Shown here: one piece after another, positions 35,544 to 48,677 of the stretch
How positions within the stretch are numbered: position 1 is the stretch's first letter
Layout of the letters: every line of letters starts with the position of its first letter
Assembly (NCBI GenBank): GCA_024449915.1
Contig: JAMZAV010000901.1
Span: 248,001-312,000, forward strand
Direction of reading: 5' to 3'
DNA from: Sweltsa coloradensis
Lineage: Eukaryota > Arthropoda > Insecta > Plecoptera > Chloroperlidae
Length of the DNA: 64,000 nt
Made by a program: the position numbers and the translations under genes
Notes under the pieces: generated by a model
What the model was told of the DNA's origin: nothing
Seen by the model: the letters and a program-made list of their open reading frames with translations, nothing else
Database searches by the model: none

Positions 35544-36405
35544 AAACTTGTCGTAGGCTTTCACGGCCCGAGTCAATAATAAAACTTGGCTGTCGGGATA
35601 CGCCGTGTCGATTGTCATTATTCAAATGCTGACGTTTCGAACTGATTGCACAGCTCATCTTCAGAGATGTGAAGAGAAATCACTGGGCAGAACCTACTCG
35701 ATCCAGCTCGACCCAGTGAATGACAAAGTACAATTGTGTGCAACCTCCTTTATATAAAATCATGACGCATGCGCGTTTAATCAACATTGATATTTCTAGT
35801 ATGTTCTGCACGTGCTAACTTTAAACGTTCTAATGTTGGCCTCCAAGTTCTACTCAGTTTTAGCCCATCGTCTCTGTTAAAATTGTCAGATTTCATTTCT
35901 ATTTCAATAGCTTCACGTACAAGACGAGGGCGGTATTGTTTAACTGTGGCTAGTACACGTGTGTTGTCAAAGTTGATGTTATGACAAAAGTCAACACAAT
36001 GTTCTGCTAAAGCTGATTTTTCAACATGACCTAATTTTGTGTGACTTATATGTTCTTTAAGTCTTGTTGACACCTTTCTACCAGTCTGCCCTATGTACAC
36101 GTTATTACAAGCCCCACACGGTAACTGAGTAGAACTTGGAGGCCAACATTAGAACGTTTAAAGTTAGCACGTGCAGAACATACTAGAAATATCAATGTTG
36201 ATTAAACGCGCATGCGTCATGATTTTATATAAAGGAGGTTGCACACAATTGTACTTTGTCATTCACTGGGTCGAGCTGGATCGAGTAGGTTCTGCCCAGT
36301 GATTTCCTCTTCACATCTCTGAAGATGAGCTGTGCAATCAGTTCGAAACGTCAGCATTTGAATAATGACAATCGACACGGCGTATCCCGACAGCCAAGTT
36401 TTATT
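35544..36405 (-). mobile_element. Penelope-like element remnant
   Basis: The flanks share AGTGTGGGAATA (35532-35543 and 36406-36417), a 12-bp target duplication. Inside, about 283-base arms (about 35577-35859 and 36123-36405) are near-perfect inverted repeats. Between and partly across the left arm a minus-strand frame encodes a GIY-YIG endonuclease domain, the hallmark C-terminal module of Penelope-like elements. The RT is missing. It sits in intron 2 of the KIAA0930 gene. Confidence 0.88.
35777..36127 (-). pseudogene. GIY-YIG endonuclease end of Penelope-like ORF
   Basis: It reads LPCGACNNVYIGQTGRKVST, then RLKEHISHTKLGH, SALAEHCVDFCHNINF and LVREAIEIEM, in the usual order of the GIY-YIG domain of Penelope-like elements. 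NVYIGQTGR is the modified GIY..YIG core, and Arg/Glu-rich positions follow. The preceding RT is absent, so it cannot be expressed as a full protein. It is a 5'-truncated copy. Confidence 0.88.
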
Positions 36406-36721
36406 AGTGTGGGAATAGTTTACAAAGTTGGAAATCTGATGATCAGTACTATAAGAATGTGCAATTGTACATTGTGTGTTGTGATTATGCTACGCCTACC
36501 GGCAAACACAATACAATTTTATCATTGTTAAAATTGTAATTAGCCTAAGTAAAGCGTGGATATAAGCTTTACCTACCTAGTGTAGTGTCATGACTCATGA
36601 GTATGCTCACTCAGATTTGAAAGAATATTCAGCAGATAAAACGCTAGTAGCCCTACACGGTCTACTTTTTCCATAGTAGGGTAGGCCTAATGTGTGACTT
36701 GAGATTTTTATTTCTTAACAG

Positions 36722-37003
36722 ACGGAGGTGGATGTTTTCCGCAAAGACTCTCGTAAATTACCGATCGGAGATCCGGACATTGACTGGGAGGAAACGGTGT
36801 ATTTGAATCTCATAATTCACCAGTTCGATTATACATTAACATTGGCAATTTGCACACGCACTAGTCCTAAAGAACTTCAAGTTTTACGAAGACATTCACA
36901 GAAAGTGTATGCTTCCCCAAGCAAAAGACGAATGGATACGAAGGGGGACGAGGAAGAGATGACCTATCCCCATGTGTGTTTCATGGTCGACAACTTTGAT
37001 GAG
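36722..37003 (+). CDS. KIAA0930: KIAA0930 ortholog, coding exon 3
   Basis: The acceptor aacag ends at 36721 and the donor gtatgc starts at 37004; both ends are phase 0, giving 94 codons. It is the best-conserved block: [20 protein letters not shown] aligns with [21 protein letters not shown] of the vertebrate protein. It continues with LNLIIHQFDYTLTLAICTR, QKVYASPSKRRMDTKGDEEE and YPHVCFMVDNFDE. No membrane segment or catalytic motif is evident. Confidence 0.96.
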
Positions 37004-38558
<1,555 letters not shown>

Positions 38559-38785
38559 TAAATGATGACTTTTGAGCATTAGCAACGTACATAATCAATT
38601 CTAAGGTTGTTCCAAATTAGCCTGGTTGATTCTGGCTCCACTTGCCGGTCTCTAGTTGGTCATTGATTGCTCGATGGGGATGGCACCAATAGGGTTGGCT
38701 TGGTCTGCTTTAAATTTAATGCCCCCAATGAAAATCGATTATCATTGAGTTGGTAGACTCTAATAGGCCTATGTATTTCTTTCTT

Positions 38786-38831
38786 TTTAATTAATTAATT
38801 AATTAATTAATTAATTTATTTATTTGTTTGT

Positions 38832-38870
<39 letters not shown>

Positions 38871-38874
38871 TTAT
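38786..38874. repeat. (TTAA)n/(TTTA)n microsatellite
   Basis: A run of 'attaattaatta' grades into 'tttatttattta'. Confidence 0.95.
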
Positions 38875-38947
38875 AGGCCTACCATTGAGGTTTATCAATA
38901 GAAAATAAGTTGTACCTAGGCCCCTATCTTAAATTCACATTCAACAA

Positions 38948-39332
38948 TCGACAATCGAAGAAATATTTCTGATGAATATCGTACTTTTACGATTTTTAAT
39001 GCGATATTTTTGTGATATTTGGGTCGATTCTGACCAAATGGGTGGGGCTACAACGTTCATATTTCACATGGACATTAAAGTAATGATGATGTATTGCCTT
39101 TTTAAAGAAAAAGTTGAAAAAGTTAGGCAGAATCCATAGAAATAAATGTTTTAATATGAGTTTTTTTGAGGTTTATAATAACAATTAACAAGAGAAACTT
39201 GATAACAATCACCTACAATGCGTTCAAAAAGCACTTGCAAAAGTAAAGAGATCCCACGCAAACTAAAAACTTACAAAAAAAGCTCATCCATCAACGCGAC
39301 TAAAGTAGCGTTCGCGAAGCGGCCTAGTAGAG
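38948..39332 (-). repeat. R1 interspersed repeat, partial
   Basis: Reverse orientation: 'gaagaaatatttctgatgaa', 'accaaatgggtggggctaca', 'acttgataacaatcacctac' and 'agctcatccatcaacgcgac' match the 29401-30164 copy in reverse. The end carrying 'cacccgagctaa' is missing. Confidence 0.75.
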
Positions 39333-40084
39333 TGCAAAATGTGGTGGTGGAGGTGCCAGCCAGAATTTACGCAAATTTTGGTGGAGGTGCTGGTCCAGAC
39401 CAAACATTACGCGTACAGTAGGCGGTAGGACTACAGTTAACAGACAACAACGCAACAGCGTTCCGTGACGTCACGTGCTCCGCGGAAATAGTTCACCAAT
39501 ATAACGGCACGTACAAATATTTATTTTTGTTGGGAATCGATTGTGAAAAGATTCTTGGGTCACAATAATCGATTCTAACTTTTTGGAATCAATGTCAACC
39601 GTAACTTAAGGGGCTCCTTTAAAAATAAAATAAAAAAAGATTTAAAATTGATAGGTAGCCTACCAAGGGGTGTGTAGGGGTAGTACCTTTCACCAGGAAT
39701 GCCCGCCCACCTCAAGGGTATGATATGCGCAACACGCGACAAAAGCGTCCACATAGCTTCTACATACCCAAGACCGTCTTGTGCGTGGTGAAGAGTCACA
39801 ACCTTCCCGAGGTGGTACTGAGCTTTGCGAAACACAGCGGATCTAGAGGAGCAACACCTCAAACAAAAAACCCCACATGGGAAACCTAGGATAGGGCAAT
39901 GCCTTAGTGCTACACATAGGACTGGCCTACCTAGAGTGTCGTCCTCGCAGCAGGGGGAGGATAAAGGGTGGAGGCGGAAGAACCAATAAAACCGTCAACG
40001 GCTGCACCCATAGCCCCACTGTTGAGGGATACCTTAGGGGTGTTGGCTGACCAGTGTCTCTTAAACAACCTGCCAAACAACAAT

Positions 40085-40279
40085 CATGGGCAAACGACCT
40101 AATTTGAATGGAATGCGGCTAGGGCGTCCCCCGCAGCAAGCGACGCGCTGCCCCCAGGCGACCAGGGGGGTAGTGAGAAGTGGATTACTGGAAGATAAGA
40201 GGGAAGAAAAAATGTAATTAGAATAGGCACCATCAACCTCATCACCCTCTCGGGGAAGGTGAATGAGGTGGTCGATGTA
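40085..40279 (+). pseudogene. RTE-like LINE ORF, N-terminus
   Basis: The reading frame from ATG 40086 (MGKRPNLNGMRLGRPPQQAT) and then, after a frame break, IRIGTINLITLSGKVNEVVDV matches the start of LINE AP-endonucleases (IGTWNVRTL.GK..EL). It stops where element T4 is inserted at 40280. Upstream, about 39640-40084 looks like the LINE 5' leader ('aaacctaggatagggcaatg', 'cagcagggggaggat'). Confidence 0.65.
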
Positions 40280-40623
40280 GGGTTATTCTCCACTAATGTG
40301 AAACTGAAATTGCAAAATATTTTTTGTACCTCACTACTTCATGTTATATCATTTTAAAGTTAAGAAAGTCTGAAGAATCTTAGTATTACAAAGATATAAC
40401 GTGTTTTTGGCACACCAAGCAACAAAGTCATGATATGTGTACATTTTATCGGAAAATGGGTGCGGATGGGACAAACTTTCAGATTTTGATTTTGATAACA
40501 GTGAGTGTATTTTTTTATGATTTCTTTTTTAATTATTATTGTGTGTGTGTGTGTATTTACTTAAAACACAAAAATTTTGAAAAATATTAGGTACATTCCC
40601 ATGAAAATATATATTTTTTTAAA

Positions 40624-41564
40624 GGCTGTGTCTCCTACCAACCCCCCCTGGCAGCAGTGAGGCCCACTGCGTGGCACTGCTGCCAGCCCCCCTACTAGCA
40701 AACCTAGTGTGAGAAGGTTGCAACTTCAGTTTAATTGGTACACCCCCCCTGGCAGCAGTGTTGTCTAGTACCGTGCCCTGCTGCCAACCCCCCCTGCCTA
40801 CTTCTTTTAGACCCTGTTTAGGCCTGTAGCGGGAATGGTATTCGTCCGACTGGCAAGTAGTAGGGCCTACTGTTTAGTTTAGGTCTGTATTAATACGAGG
40901 AATTGGAATTTGACGACCTGGCCACCCCCCCCCCTGGCAGAGAAATGATACCGTGTACTGCTGCCAACCCCCCCTGCCTACCTCGTTTAGGCCCTGTTTA
41001 GGCCTGTATCGGGAATGGTATTCGTCCGACTGGCAAGTAGTAGGGCCTACTGTTTAGTTTAGGTCTGTATTAATACGAGGAATTGGAATTTGACGACCTG
41101 CCCACCCTCCCTGGCAGAGAAATGATACCGAGTACTGCTGCCAACCCCCCTGCCTGTTATGGTGGGGGGTTGGCAGCAGTACACCGTATCATTTCTCTGC
41201 CAGGGAGGGTGGCCAGGTCGTCAAATTCCAATTCCTCGTATTAATACAGACCTTAACTAAACAGTGGGCCCTACTACTTGCCAGTCGGACAAATGCCATT
41301 CCCGCTACAGGCCTTAACGAGGTAGGCAGGGGGGGCTGGCAGCAGTACACGGTATCATTAGCTGCCAGGGAGGGTGGCCAAGGTCGTCAAATTCCAATTC
41401 CTCGTATTAATACAGACCTAAACTAAACAGTAGGCCCTACTACTTGCCAGTTGGACGAATACCATTCCCGCTACAGGCCTAAACCAGGTTGGCAGGGGGG
41501 GTTGGCAGCAGTGTTACGCAGTGGGCCTCACTGCTGCCAGGGGGGGTTGGTAGGAGGGACGGCC
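40624..41564. mobile_element. GC-rich foldback MITE nested in T4
   Basis: The ends GGCTGTGTCTCCTACC and, inverted, GGCCGTCCCTCCTACC lie in a 9-base duplication ttttttaaa (40615-40623, 41565-41573). Inside, a unit of exactly 180 bases ('ctggcaagtagtagggccta', 'aatacgaggaattggaattt', 'ctgctgccaacccccc') occurs twice directly (about 40770-41150) and then twice inverted (41166-41520), so the element folds on itself around 41157. Copy 1 of T4 shows the empty site. No coding capacity. Confidence 0.9.
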
Positions 41565-41764
41565 TTTTTTAAATAATTTGCAAAGTTCGAGAACCAGATT
41601 ACCAGCTAATCTTTTGTAAAACTCCATCAAAACTAAAGCTAGACTTTTGATTTGTTGTATTCTCTTTATTTACATATTAGTAATGAAGTACACAAAGTTT
41701 AAACAAATTTCGTTGGTAAATTATTTTTTTATGGAATTTATCAATTGTGTCCTGTCCGCATCTA

Positions 41765-42933
41765 ATATCCGTTTCAGTGCGAGGTGGCATTAAAATGATG
41801 GCCCTCAACTTTTCTTACCCCTAATAGCTCTGATCTCCCGGTCTATTGTATGCCGAGTTATGAATGGCACGCATACCTTGTCCGGCAGCGTCGTGTGCTC
41901 CGGCCGGCCGGCTCGCGACGCGTTATCTTACCTTTTCATCTAAACGTCTTGTCAATAAAATATCAACTAGAAAAATTGTTAATTTTTCAGAAATTATAAT
42001 AACATTTGTATACTATGATGCAAGCTGTGAATAAAGTAAATACTGTTTTTTAAATTTTGGTTTTATGATGAAAACTACGAGAGTTATGACCGAATGAAAT
42101 TGCTATGCTCGTTGTGATATTCATATGCCTACTTATTAACTATCATTGAATGATAAATAAATGTACACAACATTTAGATGGTTTGGGGCGTTGGATTTCA
42201 ATTAAAGTGATGCATAAAAAGTAAACACAGCTACCGTAAAACTTAATTTACATTGCAAAGAACGACGTTTTTGTTTTTTGTTTCTAAATTGGCACTCAAA
42301 AGTAAAAGTGGAATAATTGCAAATCGCTAACTAACGCTAAACTTACTGATTTAAAATAATATAACAGCCAAGGACCGTTTGTTGTTGGTTTTGTTGCTAA
42401 TAAACACATATCATTGGTTTTTTACACTAATCAATAACAGCATTGAGTTTACTAAAACTCAATTCATTCATTCAAACGACAATTATTATTCATTGTAAAC
42501 AAGGGCCTTTGTGCGATATTGTGCAATGGTTCTTTATTTCATCAGTAGGGAAACACTCCCGTCTGTGTATAACTGATTACGTGTAATGTGCTGCTAACAT
42601 AAGGTATGTTAAATATACTAATATGATATTAGAAATTACTAATTATAATGGAGGCATCATAACTTTCGAAAACGTGTGCCCTACCGGGTCACCGGGAATC
42701 GAACCCGTGTCGGCTTACGTACATAGGCCCTCACTCTATTTGTCTACCGACTTGCATTTAACAAAAGGCTAATTTCAACGGAGACAGGTACAATTATCTC
42801 CTTCTGTCAATTACACGCTTAACTGATCTTACATCAGTCAGACTCTGCCATCGTCTTCAGGGCTGTACAATACCTCCCCTACAAACCGGTTTTCATGCCG
42901 ACCGCCAGTGCCAGCTCGGAATGAAGCAGAGAA
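41765..42933. mobile_element. Second insert in T4 copy 2, with tRNA-like head
   Basis: Copy 1 reads 'gcatctaggcttg' where copy 2 has 1,169 extra bases between two TA dinucleotides (41763-41764, 42934-42935). The TA duplication may be real or chance. The minus strand has a B box GGTTCGATTCC (42695-42705) in tRNA-like context. The two ends show no inverted repeat. It may be more than one insertion. Confidence 0.6.
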
Positions 42934-43242
42934 TAGGCTTGAACGAGTGCTGACGGAATAAATGTTCGGACTTAGATTTTGATACAAGAATGTAGGGATG
43001 CATGATATTTCCGTTTTGTTGTTTTTATGTTAGGGTAAACCATTCTTAAAAACAAATATTAAGCTGAAAAAAATTGAAATCCCAAGAAAAATCTTTTTTG
43101 TAAGAAATGTGCTTTGAGTGCAACAAATTACCAGCAACATTTGGATTAAACACCATGTTACTTATTATGTAGGCCTACTAGGCTACTATATATATTGTAG
43201 GTACTGGCCAGGCCAGATGGAATTTAAATTAGTTCAGTGGCC

Positions 43243-43763
43243 ATGGCTTTAAAGAAGAAGAAGAAGAAGAAGAAAAAGACCCAAACCTGCTGGATAGGTC
43301 CTATTTTTGCAATGTTTAAAAAGGTCAACCAATCGGTCCTTTCTCAATCCAATGCTCAAATAACTCTCCATTTTCTGGTCCCCAGACCAAAAATCAGCAT
43401 CACAATGAGATGAAGAATCAGATGGGAAGACGTTGGGGTAGACACCCCCCACATAGGGTATACGGGGAACTTTCTGAAGGAACCTGGATTGCCGTAGGCC
43501 TACTTTACGATGACCAATGGTGGCCAAGCCAAGTCATTGAAATTGTGGGAGATAGCATTATGGTTAAATACATGTTCAAGCCAGCGTCAATGACAAAAAA
43601 TAAATTTATTGCAATTGACAACCCACAATTTGAAAAGATTAAGAATACAGCATATCTCGCTACACTGCCAGGAGATCCTCCACCGATTGATCGTCAAGCA
43701 CGATACTTTGGCTACAGCAAAGAGATTGTATCAAAAATACAGTGGGTTATCAATAAAATGTGA
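43243..43763 (+). CDS. Tudor/SH3-like small protein of T4 copy 2 (broken)
   Basis: The frame starts MALKKKKKKKKTQTCWIGPI and runs LFK-type basic sequence to ISITMR and a stop, because about 11 bases present in copy 1 are missing here. A second frame from ATG 43410 gives the Tudor-like core (GELSEGTWIAVGLLYDDQWW and VIEIVGDSIMVKYMF) and ends QWVINKM with a stop. Residue changes against copy 1 are few and conservative (I/M, M/I), so the protein may have been under selection before the copies decayed. The function is unknown. Confidence 0.6.
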
Positions 43764-44262
43764 AGTTATAGTACAGAATTTGGTTTTGGACCATATTTAT
43801 TAATTAAGTAAATAATTAACATTACATTTAGTATGGAGATAAAAACTGTCCGGTCCGCATCTCACAACATAATTTGATTAATTCCATATAGGTCTTAAAC
43901 TTATTGATTTAATTTCCAATCTTCAGTAGGCCCGATGTTGTTTGTGAAGAGTTATATTTAGCAAATATCCAAACAAACTAAAAAAAAGTTTAAACATTTC
44001 AGAGAATTTTGATCTGGAATAATGTTGATTTAAAAACATGAACTTTGTGCGTCCCGTCCGCATCCCATGCAAATCATTTTTTTAAACCCATCAATGTTTT
44101 TTTCTCCTAATTATCATCCTAATTTTCAGCTTTAGGGGTGTCTGAACATTAGAAAAAGTATATTGACACTTATGTTTAGGATATTTGTCTCACTTTAATG
44201 AATATTATAAGTTTCTAAATGTCCCGTCCGCAACCTGCGAGTTAGTGGAGAATGACCCTGTT

Positions 44263-44945
44263 ATGGTGGAAAGACGGATTGACATCTTTGGGTTGAGCGA
44301 AGTGAAGTGGAAGGATGAAGGAAAGTTACAGTTGAACGGTGGGTACGGCTGTAGTGGAGCAGAAATAAAGAAGCACAAAGAAATGGAGTGGAGATAATAG
44401 TAAGCCCAAAATGGAAGGAAGAAGTGATAGAATTACGGGAAGAAGGAGACAGGATAAAAAAGATAAGGATAAAAGTAAAAAATGAGGAATGGGAGATATG
44501 CCAAATATCTGCTCCACAAGTAGGATGCAATCAGGAAGCAAAGGATGAGTTTGAAGAACATCTGGAAGGGCTGATTGGTAGAAGAGAGATAATCATCCTG
44601 GGAGATTTTAATACCCAGGTTGGTGATGAAAGGCAGGGTTACGAGGAAGTAATTGAAAAGTATGGGTACGGTGCCAGAAACGGACTGGTAATTGGAAACA
44701 CGTGGTTCCATAAAACGGACAGCCACAAAATTACCAGGTATAGTTGGAACAGGCAACAGAAGACACAGATAGACTATGTGGTTGTTAGTAAAGACAAACA
44801 CAGGAGTCTGAAGGATGTAAAGGTCATCCCAAGTGTAGGACTAGATGGGGATCATAGGCTGCTAGTAGCAGATATCCAAATGGAGGGAAGTGTACGAAAG
44901 AGAAAAGAGTATGCGGAAAGGAAGCTCAAAGTATGGAAATTAAAG
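44263..44945 (+). pseudogene. RTE-like LINE: AP endonuclease
   Basis: RIDIFGLSEVKWKDEGK holds the catalytic Glu (SEVKW); GREEIIILGDFNTQVG-like sequence holds the Asp/Asn pair (GDFN); QIDYVVVS and GLDGDHRLLVADI hold the final Asp-His. These are the signatures of the apurinic-type endonuclease that nicks target DNA. A frameshift near 44390 separates the first about 40 residues from the rest. The segment ends at the unknown insert starting about 44946. Confidence 0.85.
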
Positions 44946-47900
44946 TCGATCCGTTGAAACTTGCTCGTAGTGAAATTTGGCTGAAATTCATAATATATAT
45001 TCTTAATAGTGTGCTTTTCAATAATACAACAAGCAAAATGGGGGTTACCAGCTTACTTTCGGAGATTTTTCGAAATAAAAATCAAGTAAATCCCTATCCT
45101 TTAACATTGCATGCGAGCAAAACCCTACACTTTCCGACCAAAAAGGCACTACAGTACACGAACCGCAAGTGAAATATGACTAAATTATGTATCAATTTGC
45201 AGGTAATTAAACACTGAAAAAAATAGTATTTGCAAAATATATGTTACCATACTGGATTTTGATATTTTTACGTCCAAAGTCAACATATAATTGTAACAAC
45301 CAGAAGCAACAGTGAAGGCTTGGCAACGCTGTGTGACGCCTCTTCGAAACCGCGCTCGATTGACCAATGATAGTGAACTCCGTTGTAAAGTAGTATAGGG
45401 AGCGAAAATTTAAAAATTGGGTTTGGCTGCCTCTCCGTATTACAACACGTAGTTCGAATGTATTAACGTTACAAAAAAGTCGTAAAACTGTTTTACAAAT
45501 AAAACTAAGATAACATATATACACAGAATATCGAGCAAGTTTATAAGTAATTATTATTGAGGACCTATCACAAATTCATTACAATTTTTAGTATTATTAT
45601 TTTAATTGGGGCAATTATTCCCATATTGAAAGACTTCTGTTCTACATATGGCAATTTATTATGTATGTCATGTATAGGGCCTATTAAGATATTTGGATAA
45701 ATTTCATATTTAAAAAAACTAAATATTGGGCGCAGTGCGCAGGCTGAAGCCGGTAAAAGCAAATACTCACACCCAAAACTAGCCCTATAGCCAAACGTTG
45801 AGGGAAGAATGTCTTTGTGTTCGAGTAATTTTAAATGAAAAGTTATAAAAATCGTAACACGTTATCGATAAGAAGTAAACAATAATGATGGGATCAATAA
45901 AAAAAGGTAAAAAAGTTTTCACAGCCGGGACTCGAACCGGCGACCTTTTGCTTACAAAACGAGCGCGCTAACCGTTGGACCAACTGCGACCACAGAGCAT
46001 AGGCGGTCCATAGCGATCCGTCCGCTTCCTTCAACCCAGCAGATATGCACGCCGACTCAAAGCGAGCGTTAGAGTTTTGTGATGGCAATTAGGACACTTT
46101 TAATACTTTTAAAGCCTACTGCCAATATTTCTTGATTGTAATTGACGTCTGTACTGTAACTAAAATAACCTTTCCACACAACAAATAAATACACAACAAT
46201 GACAAAAACAAAATATTTAAATTAATTAACACATTTACCTGATCTTCCTTCAGTCAGGCTGGGTTTTATGCTGGGCGCCACTCGGGTATAGAGACACGAG
46301 AACTCTTATCTTTTGATTTTTAAATTTAAATGCAGATAAAACAAGGAAATATTATAATGGATGTGCCAACAGGAGCCAAGGTTCTAAAATATTATAACTA
46401 CAAATTTTTATGATCAGCAAGTCTGAGTGACTTTAATGAGGACAGTGTTTAGCCCCAGATGCAATTACAGAACATTATGGCAATTATTATGTCCCACTTT
46501 CAACACGAAAATCAAGATACCTAATTCCCTTTTTAAACAAATTACACACAAATTACACAAAAATTACACAAAAATTACACAATGTCAAAATGCCTTTTAT
46601 AATAATGATATTGGTTATTGGTTACTACTTCTCAATACGTTTTCTGAAGAATTTCAGCAAATTCTAGTCTTTTGTTAAAAGTCAATGTTTTTGGTACCAG
46701 TGATAGGCTTAGATTTTCGTTTCCTATGCAAATTAGGTCTTGAAAATAATAAAAGTGCACTGTTACGTTACGTGATCACGCTTTCCATTGTAGGCCCTAG
46801 TTAGGCCTAGACGTAGAATCCTCTGTAGGCCCTAGTCCACACGTAGTCCTGGGTAGGCCTGAAGGTAGGCTCTGGGTAGTCTAGTATTCAGGTACAAACG
46901 GCTGCCCGACGTCCTGGTGAAGTAAGCCCTAGGTAGGCCTAGTGGAATCAGATGACACCAGTAGATTGTTGGCCTAGGCTAGGCCTCTTGTAGTCGGAAA
47001 ACCCCAATTCCAAATCCAAAAGTAGGCTGCGAGTAGACCGAACACCCAGGTAGGTGCGTCCTTCCCCGAGGACAAAGGAAAATCTCCAGCTCCTTTCTCA
47101 CACAAACGTGCGCTAGTGGTCCCAAGATCGAAGTGAAGTCAGTGTTTTCAAGAGCTTGGTATCTGTGTTCTAGAAGCATCCATGCTGGTCTCCTATTGGT
47201 TGAAAACTTGCAAATCACAATTGTGATGCGTAGGTGATGACGTAATGTTGTTGAGTGCGTATGCACCAGCGGCGCATGTGACCTTATGGAAAATACCCAG
47301 AGAATAATATCTCGCACATCAGAAATAATGTTTTTGTCCACGATCAGCTGTTTGCGCATTGCCAACTGTTGCACTATAAATGTTTGGTTGGCGGAGGCAT
47401 ATCATCTGCGTGGCGGTGCATTGGCGCGCAGTTTGAAATACAAATTTACGTAGAAGTTTGACAATATTAATTATACATTTTTAAAAGAAATCGTTAATGT
47501 TATTATTTAAAGGCAATTAATTATTCAAAACAATTATACAATTTAAAAGGTGGGAAACAAATATTATTTAAATATCTTTTAAATTGTCTTATATTAGAAA
47601 ATGCAGTTACAGTACATAGCATGTGTACGCAATTACTGTGTACTTTGGTATGAAACACTTTCGAGGTGGCAGTTCTCTCGACGCATCCACACTCGATCAG
47701 AATGAGAAGGCAGCCCGTGCCATGTTGCCAAGCCAAATACCAGGTTGGCCAAACTCTCAAGAAGAAGTTTCCAACTATTACATATCGTATATATATTGTT
47801 TATAATTACATTACATGAAAGCCAATCATATTGAATGTTTAATGTTTAACGAACTTAGCATTATTTCGTCCATTAGCCCATTAGCCTAATTTAGTAATTA

Positions 47901-48173
47901 ACGTGTTATTTTGATGGGACGTTTCGATTTCCGAGGTTGGCAAATACTTAACTAGTCAGTTAGCAACTGTACCAATAAAAGATGCAAATAAATAGGTTTT
48001 CTTAAAATGTAACAATTAAAAATAAATTAATACTTACAGTAGTAAAATAAACTACAGTTGTAAGATTATCTGATATAAAAAATACTAACTAGGCCCTATT
48101 TTATAAGCTGTTACTGAATAATAATATTATAGGCTACTCTTGAGTCCGCTGGTACACTTGCTGGAGCCACTTT
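44946..48173. mobile_element. 3.2-kb unknown insert in the LINE
   Basis: It interrupts the LINE after WKLK, and the LINE resumes VRRHTSVREEYQQ at about 48176. The edges read ttaaag and tttaag, which could be a 6-base duplication with one change. I find no inverted termini and no transposase. It contains a tRNA-like gene (45919-45989), an 'aattacacaaa' tandem (46540-46585) and a cluster of TAGGCCTA words (46785-46990). No credible ORF is present. Confidence 0.6.
45919..45989 (-). tRNA. tRNA-like sequence, anticodon TGT (SINE head or pseudogene)
   Basis: On the minus strand TCGCAG can pair with CTGTGA as an acceptor stem. A D-arm-like 'gttggtccaacggttagcgc', a 'ttttgtaa' anticodon-like loop (TGT, Thr) and a B box GGTTCGAGTCC follow in order. 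The T stem pairs only with an 8-base loop, and the anticodon stem is poor. It is therefore more likely a SINE head or decayed tRNA than a working gene. Confidence 0.4.
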
Positions 48174-48677
48174 AAGTGAGACGTCACACGTCAGTCAGAG
48201 AAGAATATCAACAGAGAATTAGAAAAGAAATTCCAAAGGGAGAGATCCAAGGAGTGGAGAAAGAATGGGAGACATTTAAGAGAGCACTGGTGCAGGCAAC
48301 AGAGGAGACATGTGGACGAACAAGTGGGGTAAGAAAAGAGATTGTAACAAGTTGGTGGAACAACAAAGTAAAGGAGAAAGTACAACTGAAAAATAGAACA
48401 TGGAGGGAGTACATGAAAGACAGAACAGATGAAAAGAGAGAAGCTTACAAAAACGCAAAGAGGGAAGCACAAAAAAGGTTAAAGAAGAGAAAGCAGAAGA
48501 TTGGAAGAAGTTTGCTAACTGGAGAAAGATGCAGAAGGAAACAAGAAGATTCTGTTTGGCATATTGATGAGTAAGAGGAAGGAAAGAGGGGGACAAAGGT
48601 ACCTAACGGATGACTCGGAGAGACTCATTACAGATGCAGATGAGATCAAGGAAACTTGGATAGAGTATTTCAATCAA
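48174..48677 (+). pseudogene. RTE-like LINE: endonuclease-RT linker
   Basis: It is a charged, Lys/Glu/Arg-rich stretch (VREEYQQRIRKEIPKGEI, WWNNKVKEKVQLKNRTWREY, YKNAKREAQK) typical of the region between endonuclease and RT in RTE-like proteins. After a frame change comes 'LTDDSERLITDADEIKETWI' plus EYFNQ, just before the RT finger domain. The next element is inserted exactly after EYFNQ. Confidence 0.75.

Larger units (their letters stand above)
40280..44258 (+). mobile_element. TIR element T4, copy 2, itself interrupted
   Basis: The ends are GGGTTATTCTCCACTAA and the inverse of GGGTCATTCTCCACTAA. The flanks TGTA/TGTT are a 4-bp target duplication with one change. It carries variants of GCGGACGGGAC at 40462, and inverted at 41749, 43848, 44051 and 44221. 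After removal of two inserts (40624-41564 and 41765-42933) it matches copy 1 (20596-22452) end to end in reverse. It is inserted in the LINE ORF, so it is younger than the LINE. Confidence 0.9.

Noticed and set aside
35290..35658. Minus and plus frames both starting MSCAISSKRQHLNNDN (also 36325-36531)
   Set aside because: They come from the inverted arms of the Penelope-like element and are not independent genes.
44433..44801. Minus-strand hydrophobic frame resembling a membrane protein
   Set aside because: It is antisense to the Lys/Glu-rich LINE endonuclease; A-rich sense codons give hydrophobic antisense codons. The same applies at 48191-48596.
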